NCBI GenBank assembly: GCA_023438245.1
Contig: JAEXRD010000054.1
Coordinates: forward strand, 1-21,595
Direction of reading: 5' to 3'
DNA: 21,595 nt
Origin: Pseudomonadota bacterium
GTDB taxonomy: Bacteria > Desulfobacterota > Desulfovibrionia > Desulfovibrionales > Desulfovibrionaceae
Under the pieces are notes generated by a model. The model saw only the letters and a list, made by a program, of their open reading frames with translations, did not search any database and had not been told where the DNA came from. This document shows, piece by piece, positions 12,276 through 19,678 of the stretch. Position numbers and translations under genes: made by a program. Each line of letters begins with the position of its first letter. The stretch's first letter is position 1.

Positions 12276-13655
12276 ATGACGAACAACGCTGGCGGCACCT
12301 CGCGGGTTTTCCGCGCCTACGACATCCGGGGCGTGGTGGGCAGGGATTTCGACGCGGACTGGGTGGAGGAGTTGGGCCGGGCCTGCGGGACCTATTTCCT
12401 CTCGCGCGGGCAGCGCCGGGCCGTGGTCGGGCGCGACTGCCGCCTGACCTCCCGGGGCTTCGAGGAGCGGCTGGTGGCGGGCCTGTGCTCCACCGGCGTG
12501 GACGTGCTGACCCTGGGCATGGTGGCCACCCCGGTGTGCTATTTCGCCATCCGCCACCTGGGCCACCAGGCCGGGGTCATGATCACCGCCAGCCACAACC
12601 CTTCCGAGTACAACGGCTTCAAGGTCTGGTGCGGCAGAAGCACCATCCATTCCGAGGAAATACAAAAGATCGCCCGGCTCATGGGCGGGGGCGAACATCC
12701 TTCGGGCGCGGGCCTGGCCTGCGAGCACGACATCGTGCCCAGCTACCTGGACACCGTGTCGCGGCTGGTCAGCCTGGACGGCCCGGTGAAGGTGGTGCTG
12801 GACGGCGGCAACGGGGCCGCCGGGCTGGTGGCCGCCGAGCTGCTCACCCGCGCCGGGGCCGAGGTCATCCCCATTTTCTGCGAGCCCGACGGGCGCTTTC
12901 CCAACCACCACCCCGACCCGGTGGAGGAGAAGAACCTCGGCGCGCTCAAGGCCAAGGTGCTGGAAACCGGCGCGGCCTGCGGCATCGGCCTGGACGGCGA
13001 CGGCGACCGCATCGGCGTGGTGGACGAGCGCGCCCAGGTGGTGCACGGCGACCGCCTGCTGGCGCTCTTCGCCCGGCATGTGCTGGAGGACAGGCCCGGC
13101 GCGGCCATCATCGGCGACGTGAAGTGCTCGCACCTGCTGTTCAACGACATCCGCGCCCACGGCGGGCGGGCCATCATGTCCGCCACCGGGCACTCGCTCA
13201 TCAAGGACCGCCTGCTGGTCGAGAACGCCGCCCTGGCCGGGGAGATGAGCGGCCACATGTTCTTCGCCGACCGCTACTACGGCTTCGACGACGCGCCCTA
13301 CGCCGCGCTCAGGCTGGCGGAGATCCTCTCCCGCTCGGACGCGCCGCTGTCCGCCCTGCCGGGAGGCTGGCCGCGCACCTTCGTCACCCCCGAGCTGCGC
13401 GTGGACTGCCCGGAGGAGATCAAGTTCCAGGTGGCGGCGCGCGCCCGCGAGGAGTTCGCCAAGACCTACACCCTGGAGGGCGACGACGGCGCGCGGCTGG
13501 TGTTTCCCGACGGCTGGGGCCTGGTGCGCGCCTCCAACACCCAGCCCGCGCTGGTGCTGCGCTTCGAGGCCGAAAGCGAGGCCCGTCTGGCGGAGATCCG
13601 CCGCCTGGTGGAGGAGCCGCTGGCAAAATGGGTGGACGAGATGGCCGGGAAGTAG
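12276..13655 (+). CDS. Phosphomannomutase/phosphoglucomutase
   Basis: 459 residues, the usual length of the alpha-D-phosphohexomutase family. Hallmarks are present in order: FRAYDIRG (12-19), the active-site phosphoserine loop TASHNP (S106), the metal-binding loop DGDGDR (240-245), the sugar-binding GEMSGH (322-327), and a C-terminal phosphate-binding region RASNTQPALVLRFEA. It interconverts hexose 1- and 6-phosphates for exopolysaccharide, LPS or glycogen precursors in the cytoplasm. Man versus Glc specificity cannot be read from the sequence; AlgC/ManB-type bifunctional enzymes share these motifs. The ATG is preceded by AGGA. The membrane fusion protein gene starts 75 nt downstream. Confidence 0.95.
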   Translation: MTNNAGGTSRVFRAYDIRGVVGRDFDADWVEELGRACGTYFLSRGQRRAVVGRDCRLTSRGFEERLVAGLCSTGVDVLTLGMVATPVCYFAIRHLGHQAGVMITASHNPSEYNGFKVWCGRSTIHSEEIQKIARLMGGGEHPSGAGLACEHDIVPSYLDTVSRLVSLDGPVKVVLDGGNGAAGLVAAELLTRAGAEVIPIFCEPDGRFPNHHPDPVEEKNLGALKAKVLETGAACGIGLDGDGDRIGVVDERAQVVHGDRLLALFARHVLEDRPGAAIIGDVKCSHLLFNDIRAHGGRAIMSATGHSLIKDRLLVENAALAGEMSGHMFFADRYYGFDDAPYAALRLAEILSRSDAPLSALPGGWPRTFVTPELRVDCPEEIKFQVAARAREEFAKTYTLEGDDGARLVFPDGWGLVRASNTQPALVLRFEAESEARLAEIRRLVEEPLAKWVDEMAGK

Positions 13656-13730
13656 GTAAAAGCAGGGCAGGACGCACGGCTCGGCCTTCACTCCCCGCCG
13701 GAGAGGCCAGGCACAACCCCCGCAGGTCCC

Positions 13731-14951
13731 ATGACGCGCAAGAAACTCCTTTTGGCCGCCCTGGCCCTGGCGATCCTCGCCGGGGGGGGCTGGTTCTACT
13801 ACGCCAAGACCCGCACGGCCTCGGCAACCAAGGTGCTGGCCACCGCCAAGGTGGAGCGCGGCAGCGTGCGCCGCGTGCTGGAGGCCACGGGCATCATCAA
13901 GGCCCAGGTGGGCGCCAGCGTCAAGATCGGCGCGCGGGCCACGGGCGCCATCTCGCGGGTGTACGTGCGCGTGGGCGACCCTGTGAAGCGCGGCCAGGTG
14001 GTGGCGGAGATCGACGCCCGCGAGCTCAACGCCCAGCGCGAGGAGGCCGCGGCAAGGCTCAAGCTGGCCGAGGCCAAGGCGGCCTACGCGGCCAAGACCC
14101 TGCCCCGCTACGAAACGCTGACCAGGGCCGGGCTGCAGGCCCAGGCCACCCTGGACGAGACCGAGCAGAACCACAAGGTGGCCCGGGCCGAGGCCCAAGC
14201 CGCCCGCGCCGCGCTGTCCACGCTGGATGTGCGCATTTCCTACACCAAGATCGTCAGCCCCATCGACGGGGTGGTGAGCCAGGTGACCGCCCAGGAGGGC
14301 GAGACCATCGTGGCGGGCCTGCAGGTGGCCAATCTCGTCACCGTGCTGGACCCGGCGCGCCTGGAGATGTGGATCTACGTGGACGAGACCGACGTGGGCC
14401 GCGTGAAGACCGGCCTGCCCGTGGAGTTCCGCGTGGACTCCCAGCCGGACAAGGTGTTCACCGGCACGCTGGACCGCGTGTACCCGGAGCCGGAGATCCG
14501 CGACAACATCGTGTACTACAAGGCCCTGGTGGACGTGGACCGCGAGCAGGCCCTGCTGCTCAGGCCGGAGATGACCACCCAGGTGCGCGTGGTGGTGGAC
14601 ACCCGCGAGAACGTGCTCACCGTGCCCAACCAGGCGCTCAAGTGGGTGAACGGCCGCCAGGTGGCCTTCGTTACCGACCCGGCCAACCCCGCCAAGCCCC
14701 GCGAGGTGCAGCCCAAGCTGGGCCTGCCCGGCCTGGAGCGCACCGAGGTGCTCGAGGGCCTCAGCGAGGGCGATGAGGTGGCCACGCAGATCGTGCTGGC
14801 GGGCCAGCCCAAGAGCGAGGCCAAGAGCGGCCAGTCCGGCCCTCAGTCTGGCCCCCCGGGCGGCCCTCCGGGCGGCGGGGGCGGCGGTCCCGGTTCGGGT
14901 GGCGGCCCCAGGCCCGGCGGCGGTTCCGGCGGCGCGAAAAAGGGCGGCTAG
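13731..14951 (+). CDS. MacA-like periplasmic membrane fusion protein (HlyD/RND family)
   Basis: 406 residues. One N-terminal membrane or signal segment (about 6-23, LLLAALALAILAGGGWFYY) is followed by the first lipoyl-like half (ISRVYVRVGDPVKRGQVVAEID), a helical hairpin of alternating Ala/Glu/Arg (about 100-165), the second lipoyl half (VSPIDGVVSQVTAQEGETI), and beta-barrel and membrane-proximal domains including VDETDVGRV. The last 45 or so residues are almost only Gly, Pro and Ser with basic residues at the end (AKKGG), a low-complexity tail unusual for MacA. It would bridge an inner-membrane transporter to an outer-membrane channel. The ATPase gene begins directly at its stop codon (TAGATG). 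Confidence 0.92.
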   Translation: MTRKKLLLAALALAILAGGGWFYYAKTRTASATKVLATAKVERGSVRRVLEATGIIKAQVGASVKIGARATGAISRVYVRVGDPVKRGQVVAEIDARELNAQREEAAARLKLAEAKAAYAAKTLPRYETLTRAGLQAQATLDETEQNHKVARAEAQAARAALSTLDVRISYTKIVSPIDGVVSQVTAQEGETIVAGLQVANLVTVLDPARLEMWIYVDETDVGRVKTGLPVEFRVDSQPDKVFTGTLDRVYPEPEIRDNIVYYKALVDVDREQALLLRPEMTTQVRVVVDTRENVLTVPNQALKWVNGRQVAFVTDPANPAKPREVQPKLGLPGLERTEVLEGLSEGDEVATQIVLAGQPKSEAKSGQSGPQSGPPGGPPGGGGGGPGSGGGPRPGGGSGGAKKGG

Positions 14952-15752
14952 ATGGCTTCCCCCACGTCCGGCCCCGTGGTCCAGATGCGCGGCATCGGCA
15001 AGGTGTACCGCCAGGTGCTGGCCCCGGAGGCCCGGCCCGGGTTCATCGCACGGCTGCTGGGCAAGAAGCCCCTGCCCGAATCCCATGAACCCCCTGAAGG
15101 GGGCGAAGGGGGGGGCGTGCAGGTGCTCACCGATGTGGACCTGACCATCCAGCCCGGCGAGTTCGTGGCCCTGCAGGGCACGTCCGGCTCGGGCAAGAGC
15201 ACGCTGCTGCACCTCATGGGCCTCTTGGACACCGCCACCAGCGGCACCTACCAGCTGCTCGGGCGCGACGTGGCGGGCATGAGCGACGACGAGCGCTCGG
15301 CCCTGCGCGGCTCGGCCCTGGGCTTCGTGTTCCAGAGCTTCTACCTGGTGCCCTACGCCACGGCACTGGAAAACGTCATGCTGCCGGGCATGTACACCGG
15401 GCTGGCCGCGGCCGAGCTGCGCCAGCGGGCCCTGCGCCTGCTCTCCCGCGTGGGCCTGGCCGAGCGCGTGAACTTCAAGCCCGCCAACCTCTCCGGCGGC
15501 CAGCAGCAGCGCGTGGCCATGGCCCGCGCCCTGCTCTGCGACCCCGGCCTGCTGCTCGCCGACGAGCCCACGGGCCAGCTCGACAGCGCCACCAGCGCGG
15601 AGATCATGCGCCTGTTCGCGGAGATCAACGCCGAGGGCCGCACCATCGTCCTCGTCACCCACGACGAGGGCGTGGCCCGGCAGGCCAAGCGCGTCATCCG
15701 CATCGAGGACGGCAGGATCGTGGACGACCGCAGCACCGCCCCCGCCGCTTGA
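14952..15752 (+). CDS. ABC transporter ATPase, MacB/LolD-like
   Basis: 266 residues, a single nucleotide-binding domain. Walker A is GTSGSGKST (76-84), Q-loop Q128 in GFVFQSFYLVP, signature LSGGQQQRVAMARAL (from 180), Walker B LLLADEP (200-206), and H-loop H237. It resembles the ATPases of MacB/LolD-type exporters. An unusually long segment between the first strand and Walker A (about 21-57, including KKPLPESHEPPEGGEGGG) is not normal for the family. There is no FtsX-like permease domain in the protein and none in the genes that follow, so its permease partner must be elsewhere or lost. It is very probably co-translated with the fusion protein gene. Confidence 0.93.
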   Translation: MASPTSGPVVQMRGIGKVYRQVLAPEARPGFIARLLGKKPLPESHEPPEGGEGGGVQVLTDVDLTIQPGEFVALQGTSGSGKSTLLHLMGLLDTATSGTYQLLGRDVAGMSDDERSALRGSALGFVFQSFYLVPYATALENVMLPGMYTGLAAAELRQRALRLLSRVGLAERVNFKPANLSGGQQQRVAMARALLCDPGLLLADEPTGQLDSATSAEIMRLFAEINAEGRTIVLVTHDEGVARQAKRVIRIEDGRIVDDRSTAPAA

Positions 15753-15836
15753 GCGCGGCCCTGGCGCCAAAAACTACGTATTCGCAATGATTTTGGGTGC
15801 CTGAACCCTCCTGGGGTATTGACTTCACCGGCTTTC

Positions 15837-15864
15837 GAAGTGATAGCCTATGACCCATAAGTCC
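15837..15864 (+). other. Leader region in front of the membrane diguanylate cyclase gene
   Basis: Between the ABC gene and the cyclase, TTGACT at 15819-15824 is a fair -35, but no good -10 follows at 16-18 nt. Arms ACTTC and GAAGT pair across about 10 nt just downstream of it. TATAGT near 15870 is a good -10 without a matching -35. A promoter here is likely but its exact position cannot be fixed from sequence alone. Confidence 0.25.
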
Positions 15865-15891
15865 GGCCTATAGTCTATCTCCGGAGGCAGC

Positions 15892-18408
15892 ATGAAGAAC
15901 CTCTCCGTGGGCGGCGCCGAGGGTGCGTCTCCGGCCAAGTCCGCCAAGGCCTCGTCCGGGGCGTGGCGGGCCACCGTCAGTGACGGCAAGCCCCTGTGGA
16001 GGCTCGGCGCGAACCGGGCGCTCTCCCATTTCCTGCGGCCCGCCCAGTGGGGCCTGCGCATGCGCATCCTGTTCGTGGCCGGGCTGATGCTGGCGGTGGG
16101 CATGGGGGTGCTCATCGGCTTCGAGGCCTGGCAGAAATCGGCCAACCTGGAGCGCAGCGGCGCGGCGCGGCTCAAGCTCATGGAGCACTGGGTGCGCGAC
16201 GAACTGCGCTCGCGCATGGACGGGCTCAACGCCTCGGTGAACCTCATGGCCACCCTGCCGGAGATCACCAGCGCGGTGGCCCGGCGCGACCGCGAGAGCC
16301 TCAAATCCTTCATCCTGCCGTATTCCGACAAGCTGCGCATCGCCACGGGCAACACCAGCCTGTACTTTCACTTCCACACCCCGCCGGCCATCTCGCTCCT
16401 GCGTACCTGGGACGTGAACCGCTTCGGCGACGACCTTTCCAAGTACCGCAACATGGTGGTGCGCGCCAACCGCGAGCTGTCCTCCTTCTCCGGGCTGGAG
16501 CTGGGCCAGGGCGGCACGGTGATCCGCACCATCGCGCCCATGTTCCACCAGGGCCGCCACGTGGGCAGCGTGGAGGCCGCCATGAGCATCCAGGACGCCC
16601 TGGCCAAGCTGACCCTGGCCCAGGACTACGGCGTGATCTTCGTGCTGCACAAGGAGATGCAGAACGTGTGGGAAGGCGCGGTGGAGCACGCCCAGTTCGA
16701 CAACTGGATCATGGTCAAGAGCCTGGGCGACGCGGACGCCGCGCTGGCCGACAAGGTGCTGGACCAGGGCAGGCCCGAGGGGCGGGCGGACGACTTCCTG
16801 TACCGCCTGTACCCCCTCATGGATTTCCAGGGCCGCGAGATCGGGCATCTTGTGCTCACGTACAACGCCGGGGCCCAGGCCCAGGCCAACGCGGTGAAGA
16901 CGGCCCAGTTCGCGGCCCTGGCCCTGACCGGCGCGCTGGCCCTGTGGCTGGTGCTGTGGTTCAACGTGCAGCGCATCATGCGCTTTCTCGAGCGCATGGG
17001 GGCCATGGTCTCGGCCAGCCACCGCAACGATTTCACCCTGCGCTTCGACCAGGACCATGTGCACTGCCTGGAGGTGCTCTCCTGCGGCAACAAGGAATGC
17101 CCGGTCTACAAGAACCCGCGGCTGGTGTGCTACCTGGAGACCGGCAGCGAGGCGCTTTCGCCCTCGCAGCGCGGCACCTGCGTGCACCTGAACCGCTACG
17201 GCTCCTGCACCGCGTGCCCGGTCTACGCCGCGCGCACCGGCGACGAGCTGGCCGAGATGCGCAACCTGACCAACACCATGATGCGCCTGTGGAGCGAGTT
17301 CCTGGGCCGGGTGGACAGCCTGCTGGCCGAGGTGCTGCGCAACCAGCACGGCCAGCCGGGCGGGGCCAGGCCCTCGCTGGACCGCGTCTCCGGCTACCTG
17401 GAGGAGATGGCCCGGCTCACGGCCTTCAGCCACGACCTGCAGGGCGTGAACAACATCGCCGAGGTCTACAACCAGCTCGACCACGTGTTCGGCACGCACT
17501 TCCGGCTCTCGGCCTACGCCATGATGGAGGTGCTGCAGGGCCAGAACCGCATGGCGGTGGTCATGGACAAGGGCGGCTTCTGCCAGGCCTTCAGCCCCGA
17601 GGTGCTGGGCAACAGCATGCTCTGCCGGGCCCGGCGCGGCACGGAGGAGGTTGCCAGCCACCCCAACCCGGTGCTCTGCCCCTATTTCAACTGCGACACC
17701 GCGAAATACGTGCGCTGCTGCCTGCCCATGGTCATGGGCGGCCGGGTGGGGGCGATCTTCTCCTTCCTGGTGCCCCGGCAGGAGTGGGACCCCAGCCGCA
17801 AGCGCATGGTGATGCTGCGCAAATATCTGGACGAGACCGCGCCGGTCATGTCCTCGCTGCGCCTGCTGGAGGCCAGCAAGGAGCAGAGCCTGCGCGACCC
17901 GCTCACCCTGTGCCACAACCGCCGCTTCCTGGACGAGTACCTCCAGGGGCTGGAGTCGCTGTGCAAGCGCGAGGGCAGGCGGGTGGCGGTGATCATGGCC
18001 GACCTGGACTTCTTCAAGCAGGTGAACGACCAGCACGGCCACCAGGCGGGCGACAGCGTGCTCAAGCAGGTGGCGGCCATACTGCGCGCCAACCTGCGCG
18101 AGAGCGACCTGCTGGTGCGCTTCGGCGGCGAGGAGTTCCTGATCCTGCTGCACGACCCCACGCCGGGCGGCGCGGAAACGGTGTCCGAGAAGATCCGCCA
18201 GGCCGTGGAGAGCACCCCCTTCGCGCTGCCGGAGGGCCAGAACATCTCCAAGACCATGAGCCTGGGGCTGGCGGAGTTCCCCGACCACGGCGACACCATG
18301 TACAAGGTCATCAAGTTCGCGGACGTGGCGCTTTACGAGGCCAAGAGCAAGGGCCGCAACAAGGTGGTTCGCTTCGAGCCGGAGATGTGGGGCCAGACGG
18401 CCTACTGA
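15892..18408 (+). CDS. Membrane diguanylate cyclase with periplasmic sensor, Cys-rich linker and GAF-like domain
   Basis: 838 residues. TM1 at about 58-78 and TM2 at about 338-358 enclose a periplasmic sensor of dCache-like size. A cysteine-rich segment follows TM2 (C392, C398, C403, C413, C430, C439, C442; pattern SCGNKECPVY ... GSCTACPVY). A GAF-like domain spans about 515-630 and itself contains C564, C578, C596, C601, C609 and C610. The GGDEF domain begins DPLTLCHNRRFLDEY (669-683), with metal site MADLDFFKQVND and active motif GGEEF (745-749), and keeps the product-inhibition site RESD (736-739). It should make c-di-GMP from two GTP in response to a periplasmic signal and perhaps the redox state of the cysteines. 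GGAGG lies 6 nt before the ATG. Confidence 0.94.
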   Translation: MKNLSVGGAEGASPAKSAKASSGAWRATVSDGKPLWRLGANRALSHFLRPAQWGLRMRILFVAGLMLAVGMGVLIGFEAWQKSANLERSGAARLKLMEHWVRDELRSRMDGLNASVNLMATLPEITSAVARRDRESLKSFILPYSDKLRIATGNTSLYFHFHTPPAISLLRTWDVNRFGDDLSKYRNMVVRANRELSSFSGLELGQGGTVIRTIAPMFHQGRHVGSVEAAMSIQDALAKLTLAQDYGVIFVLHKEMQNVWEGAVEHAQFDNWIMVKSLGDADAALADKVLDQGRPEGRADDFLYRLYPLMDFQGREIGHLVLTYNAGAQAQANAVKTAQFAALALTGALALWLVLWFNVQRIMRFLERMGAMVSASHRNDFTLRFDQDHVHCLEVLSCGNKECPVYKNPRLVCYLETGSEALSPSQRGTCVHLNRYGSCTACPVYAARTGDELAEMRNLTNTMMRLWSEFLGRVDSLLAEVLRNQHGQPGGARPSLDRVSGYLEEMARLTAFSHDLQGVNNIAEVYNQLDHVFGTHFRLSAYAMMEVLQGQNRMAVVMDKGGFCQAFSPEVLGNSMLCRARRGTEEVASHPNPVLCPYFNCDTAKYVRCCLPMVMGGRVGAIFSFLVPRQEWDPSRKRMVMLRKYLDETAPVMSSLRLLEASKEQSLRDPLTLCHNRRFLDEYLQGLESLCKREGRRVAVIMADLDFFKQVNDQHGHQAGDSVLKQVAAILRANLRESDLLVRFGGEEFLILLHDPTPGGAETVSEKIRQAVESTPFALPEGQNISKTMSLGLAEFPDHGDTMYKVIKFADVALYEAKSKGRNKVVRFEPEMWGQTAY

Positions 18409-18431
18409 GGGCGCTGGCGGCGCTGGCGGCG

Positions 18432-18459
18432 TTGACAGCGCCCCGCGGCGCGGCATAGT
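18432..18459 (+). promoter_or_regulatory. Sigma-70-like promoter placed directly against the radical SAM start codon
   Basis: A perfect TTGACA (18432-18437) and CATAGT (18454-18459, 4 of 6) are separated by 16 nt. The expected start at about 18466-18467 coincides with the ATG at 18467. The -35 element lies in a small 9-nt repeat tract (GCGCTGGCG, 18411-18428). Confidence 0.5.
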
Positions 18460-18466
18460 GCCGGGC

Positions 18467-19510
18467 ATGCGGAACGAAACACCCCGCGAGCTGCTGCGCT
18501 TCGCACATCCCGAGCCCCTGTCCACGGAGACGGCGCGCCCGCCCCGGCTGCCCGTGCATCCGGTGTTCCTGCCCTTCGCGGGCTGCCCGCAGCGCTGCGT
18601 GTACTGCGACCAGCGCGCCCAGACAGGGCAGGCTCCCGAATCCATCGACGACACCCTGGCCCGCGTGCGGCGCGAGGTGCAGGCCCACGAGTCCCCCGTG
18701 GAGCTGGCCTTCTACGGCGGCACCTTCACCAGCCTGCCGCCCCGGCACATGCGCCTGCTGCTGGAACTGGCGCAAGAACTGCGCGCCGCCGGCAAGGTGG
18801 CCCGCGTGCGCTGCTCCACCCGGCCGGACGCCATCGACCCGGAGCTTCTGCCGCGCCTGGCGGGGATGGGGCTGGATCTCATCGAGTTGGGCGTGCAGAC
18901 CTTCCACGACCCCGCGCTTGCGGCCAGCCGCAGGGGCTATGGCGGCGATTTGGCCCGCCGCGCCTGCGCCCAGGTGCTGGACTGCGGCCTGGCGCTGGGC
19001 ATCCAGCTTTTGCCCGGCCTGCCCGGCCACGCCCCGGAGGACCTGGCCCGCGACGTGGAAATCGTCGCCCAGATAGGCCCGGAGTTCGCCCGGCTGTATC
19101 CCTGCCTGGTGCCCGAGGGCACGGAGCTGGCGGACCTCTGGCGCGCGGGAGACTACGAACCCTGGCCGCTTGAGGCCACGGTGGAGGCCCTGGCCCGCGC
19201 CCTGCTGACCCTGTGGGCGGCGCGCGTGCCCGTGGCGCGCCTGGGCCTGGCCGAGGACGAGGGCCTGCGCATCCTGGCGGGCCCCCGCCACCCGGCCCTG
19301 GGCCAGATGGCCCGCGCCCGCGCCCTGCTGCTTTTCGTGCAGGCCCTATTGCCCACATTGGCCGAAAGGCCCGACACCCTCATGCTGCCGCTCAAACTGC
19401 GCGGCGAGGCCCTGGGCCAGGGCAACGAGCTGGCCGCAGAATATGCGGCGCTGGGGCTTTCCGTGGGCTTCCACCTGGCTTGGGACTGCGTGCTCGGTTG
19501 CGGAAAATGA
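18467..19510 (+). CDS. Elp3-like radical SAM protein
   Basis: 347 residues from the ATG at 18467. A GTG three codons upstream is possible but falls inside the likely -10 element. The SAM cluster motif is GCPQRCVYC (C40, C44, C47), followed by FYGGTFTSLP, STRPDAID and the LIELGVQTFHD block, all typical of the bacterial Elp3/YhcC-like family (COG1243 type). There is no acetyltransferase domain, so it is the short bacterial form; its substrate is not known, and RNA modification is only a family-based guess. No Shine-Dalgarno sequence is visible at either start, which fits leaderless translation. It lies 58 nt after the diguanylate cyclase. Confidence 0.88.
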   Translation: MRNETPRELLRFAHPEPLSTETARPPRLPVHPVFLPFAGCPQRCVYCDQRAQTGQAPESIDDTLARVRREVQAHESPVELAFYGGTFTSLPPRHMRLLLELAQELRAAGKVARVRCSTRPDAIDPELLPRLAGMGLDLIELGVQTFHDPALAASRRGYGGDLARRACAQVLDCGLALGIQLLPGLPGHAPEDLARDVEIVAQIGPEFARLYPCLVPEGTELADLWRAGDYEPWPLEATVEALARALLTLWAARVPVARLGLAEDEGLRILAGPRHPALGQMARARALLLFVQALLPTLAERPDTLMLPLKLRGEALGQGNELAAEYAALGLSVGFHLAWDCVLGCGK

Positions 19511-19535
19511 CGAATCCGGCCCGATATTTCCCCCG

Positions 19536-19565
19536 TTGACCGCTCCCGCCTTCATGCCCTATCCT
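19536..19565 (+). promoter_or_regulatory. Candidate promoter of the PEP carboxykinase gene
   Basis: TTGACC (5 of 6) and TATCCT (4 of 6) are 18 nt apart. The start near 19572 would give a leader of about 107 nt containing a perfect hairpin at 19587-19600. Confidence 0.4.
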
Positions 19566-19586
19566 GCCAATCTGTCCGAGGATATC

Positions 19587-19600
19587 CTCCCGCACGGGAG
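19587..19600 (+). repeat. Hairpin in the leader of the PEP carboxykinase gene
   Basis: CTCCCG and CGGGAG form a perfect 6-bp inverted repeat around CA. It is not followed by a T-run, so it is not a terminator; it could be a binding site or an mRNA stem. The 2-nt loop would need to open slightly to form in RNA. Confidence 0.35.
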
Positions 19601-19678
19601 CCGGTCCCCGGAGCGCGCCCCGTCGAATCCACGCCACGACGCCGGGCGCTTCTGTCTGTCCCATGAAGGAGCACCCGG

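Noticed and set aside
11918..14776. 952-codon plus-strand frame overlapping the phosphohexomutase gene in another frame
   Set aside because: It is Arg/Gly/Pro-rich shadow sequence; its start lies inside the repressor promoter and there is no ribosome binding site.
14820..14948. Gly/Pro-rich repeat tract at the end of the fusion protein as a DNA repeat array
   Set aside because: The units are irregular at the DNA level; it is a low-complexity protein tail, not a tandem or CRISPR repeat.
12225..15770. 1181-codon minus-strand frame covering the phosphohexomutase, fusion protein and ATPase genes
   Set aside because: It is antisense to three genes with clear catalytic motifs, has no recognisable domain, and is explained by codon bias.
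15868..18654. 928-codon minus-strand frame opposite the diguanylate cyclase
   Set aside because: The plus-strand gene has full GGDEF and Cys motifs. The antisense frame is a His/Val/Gln-rich shadow.
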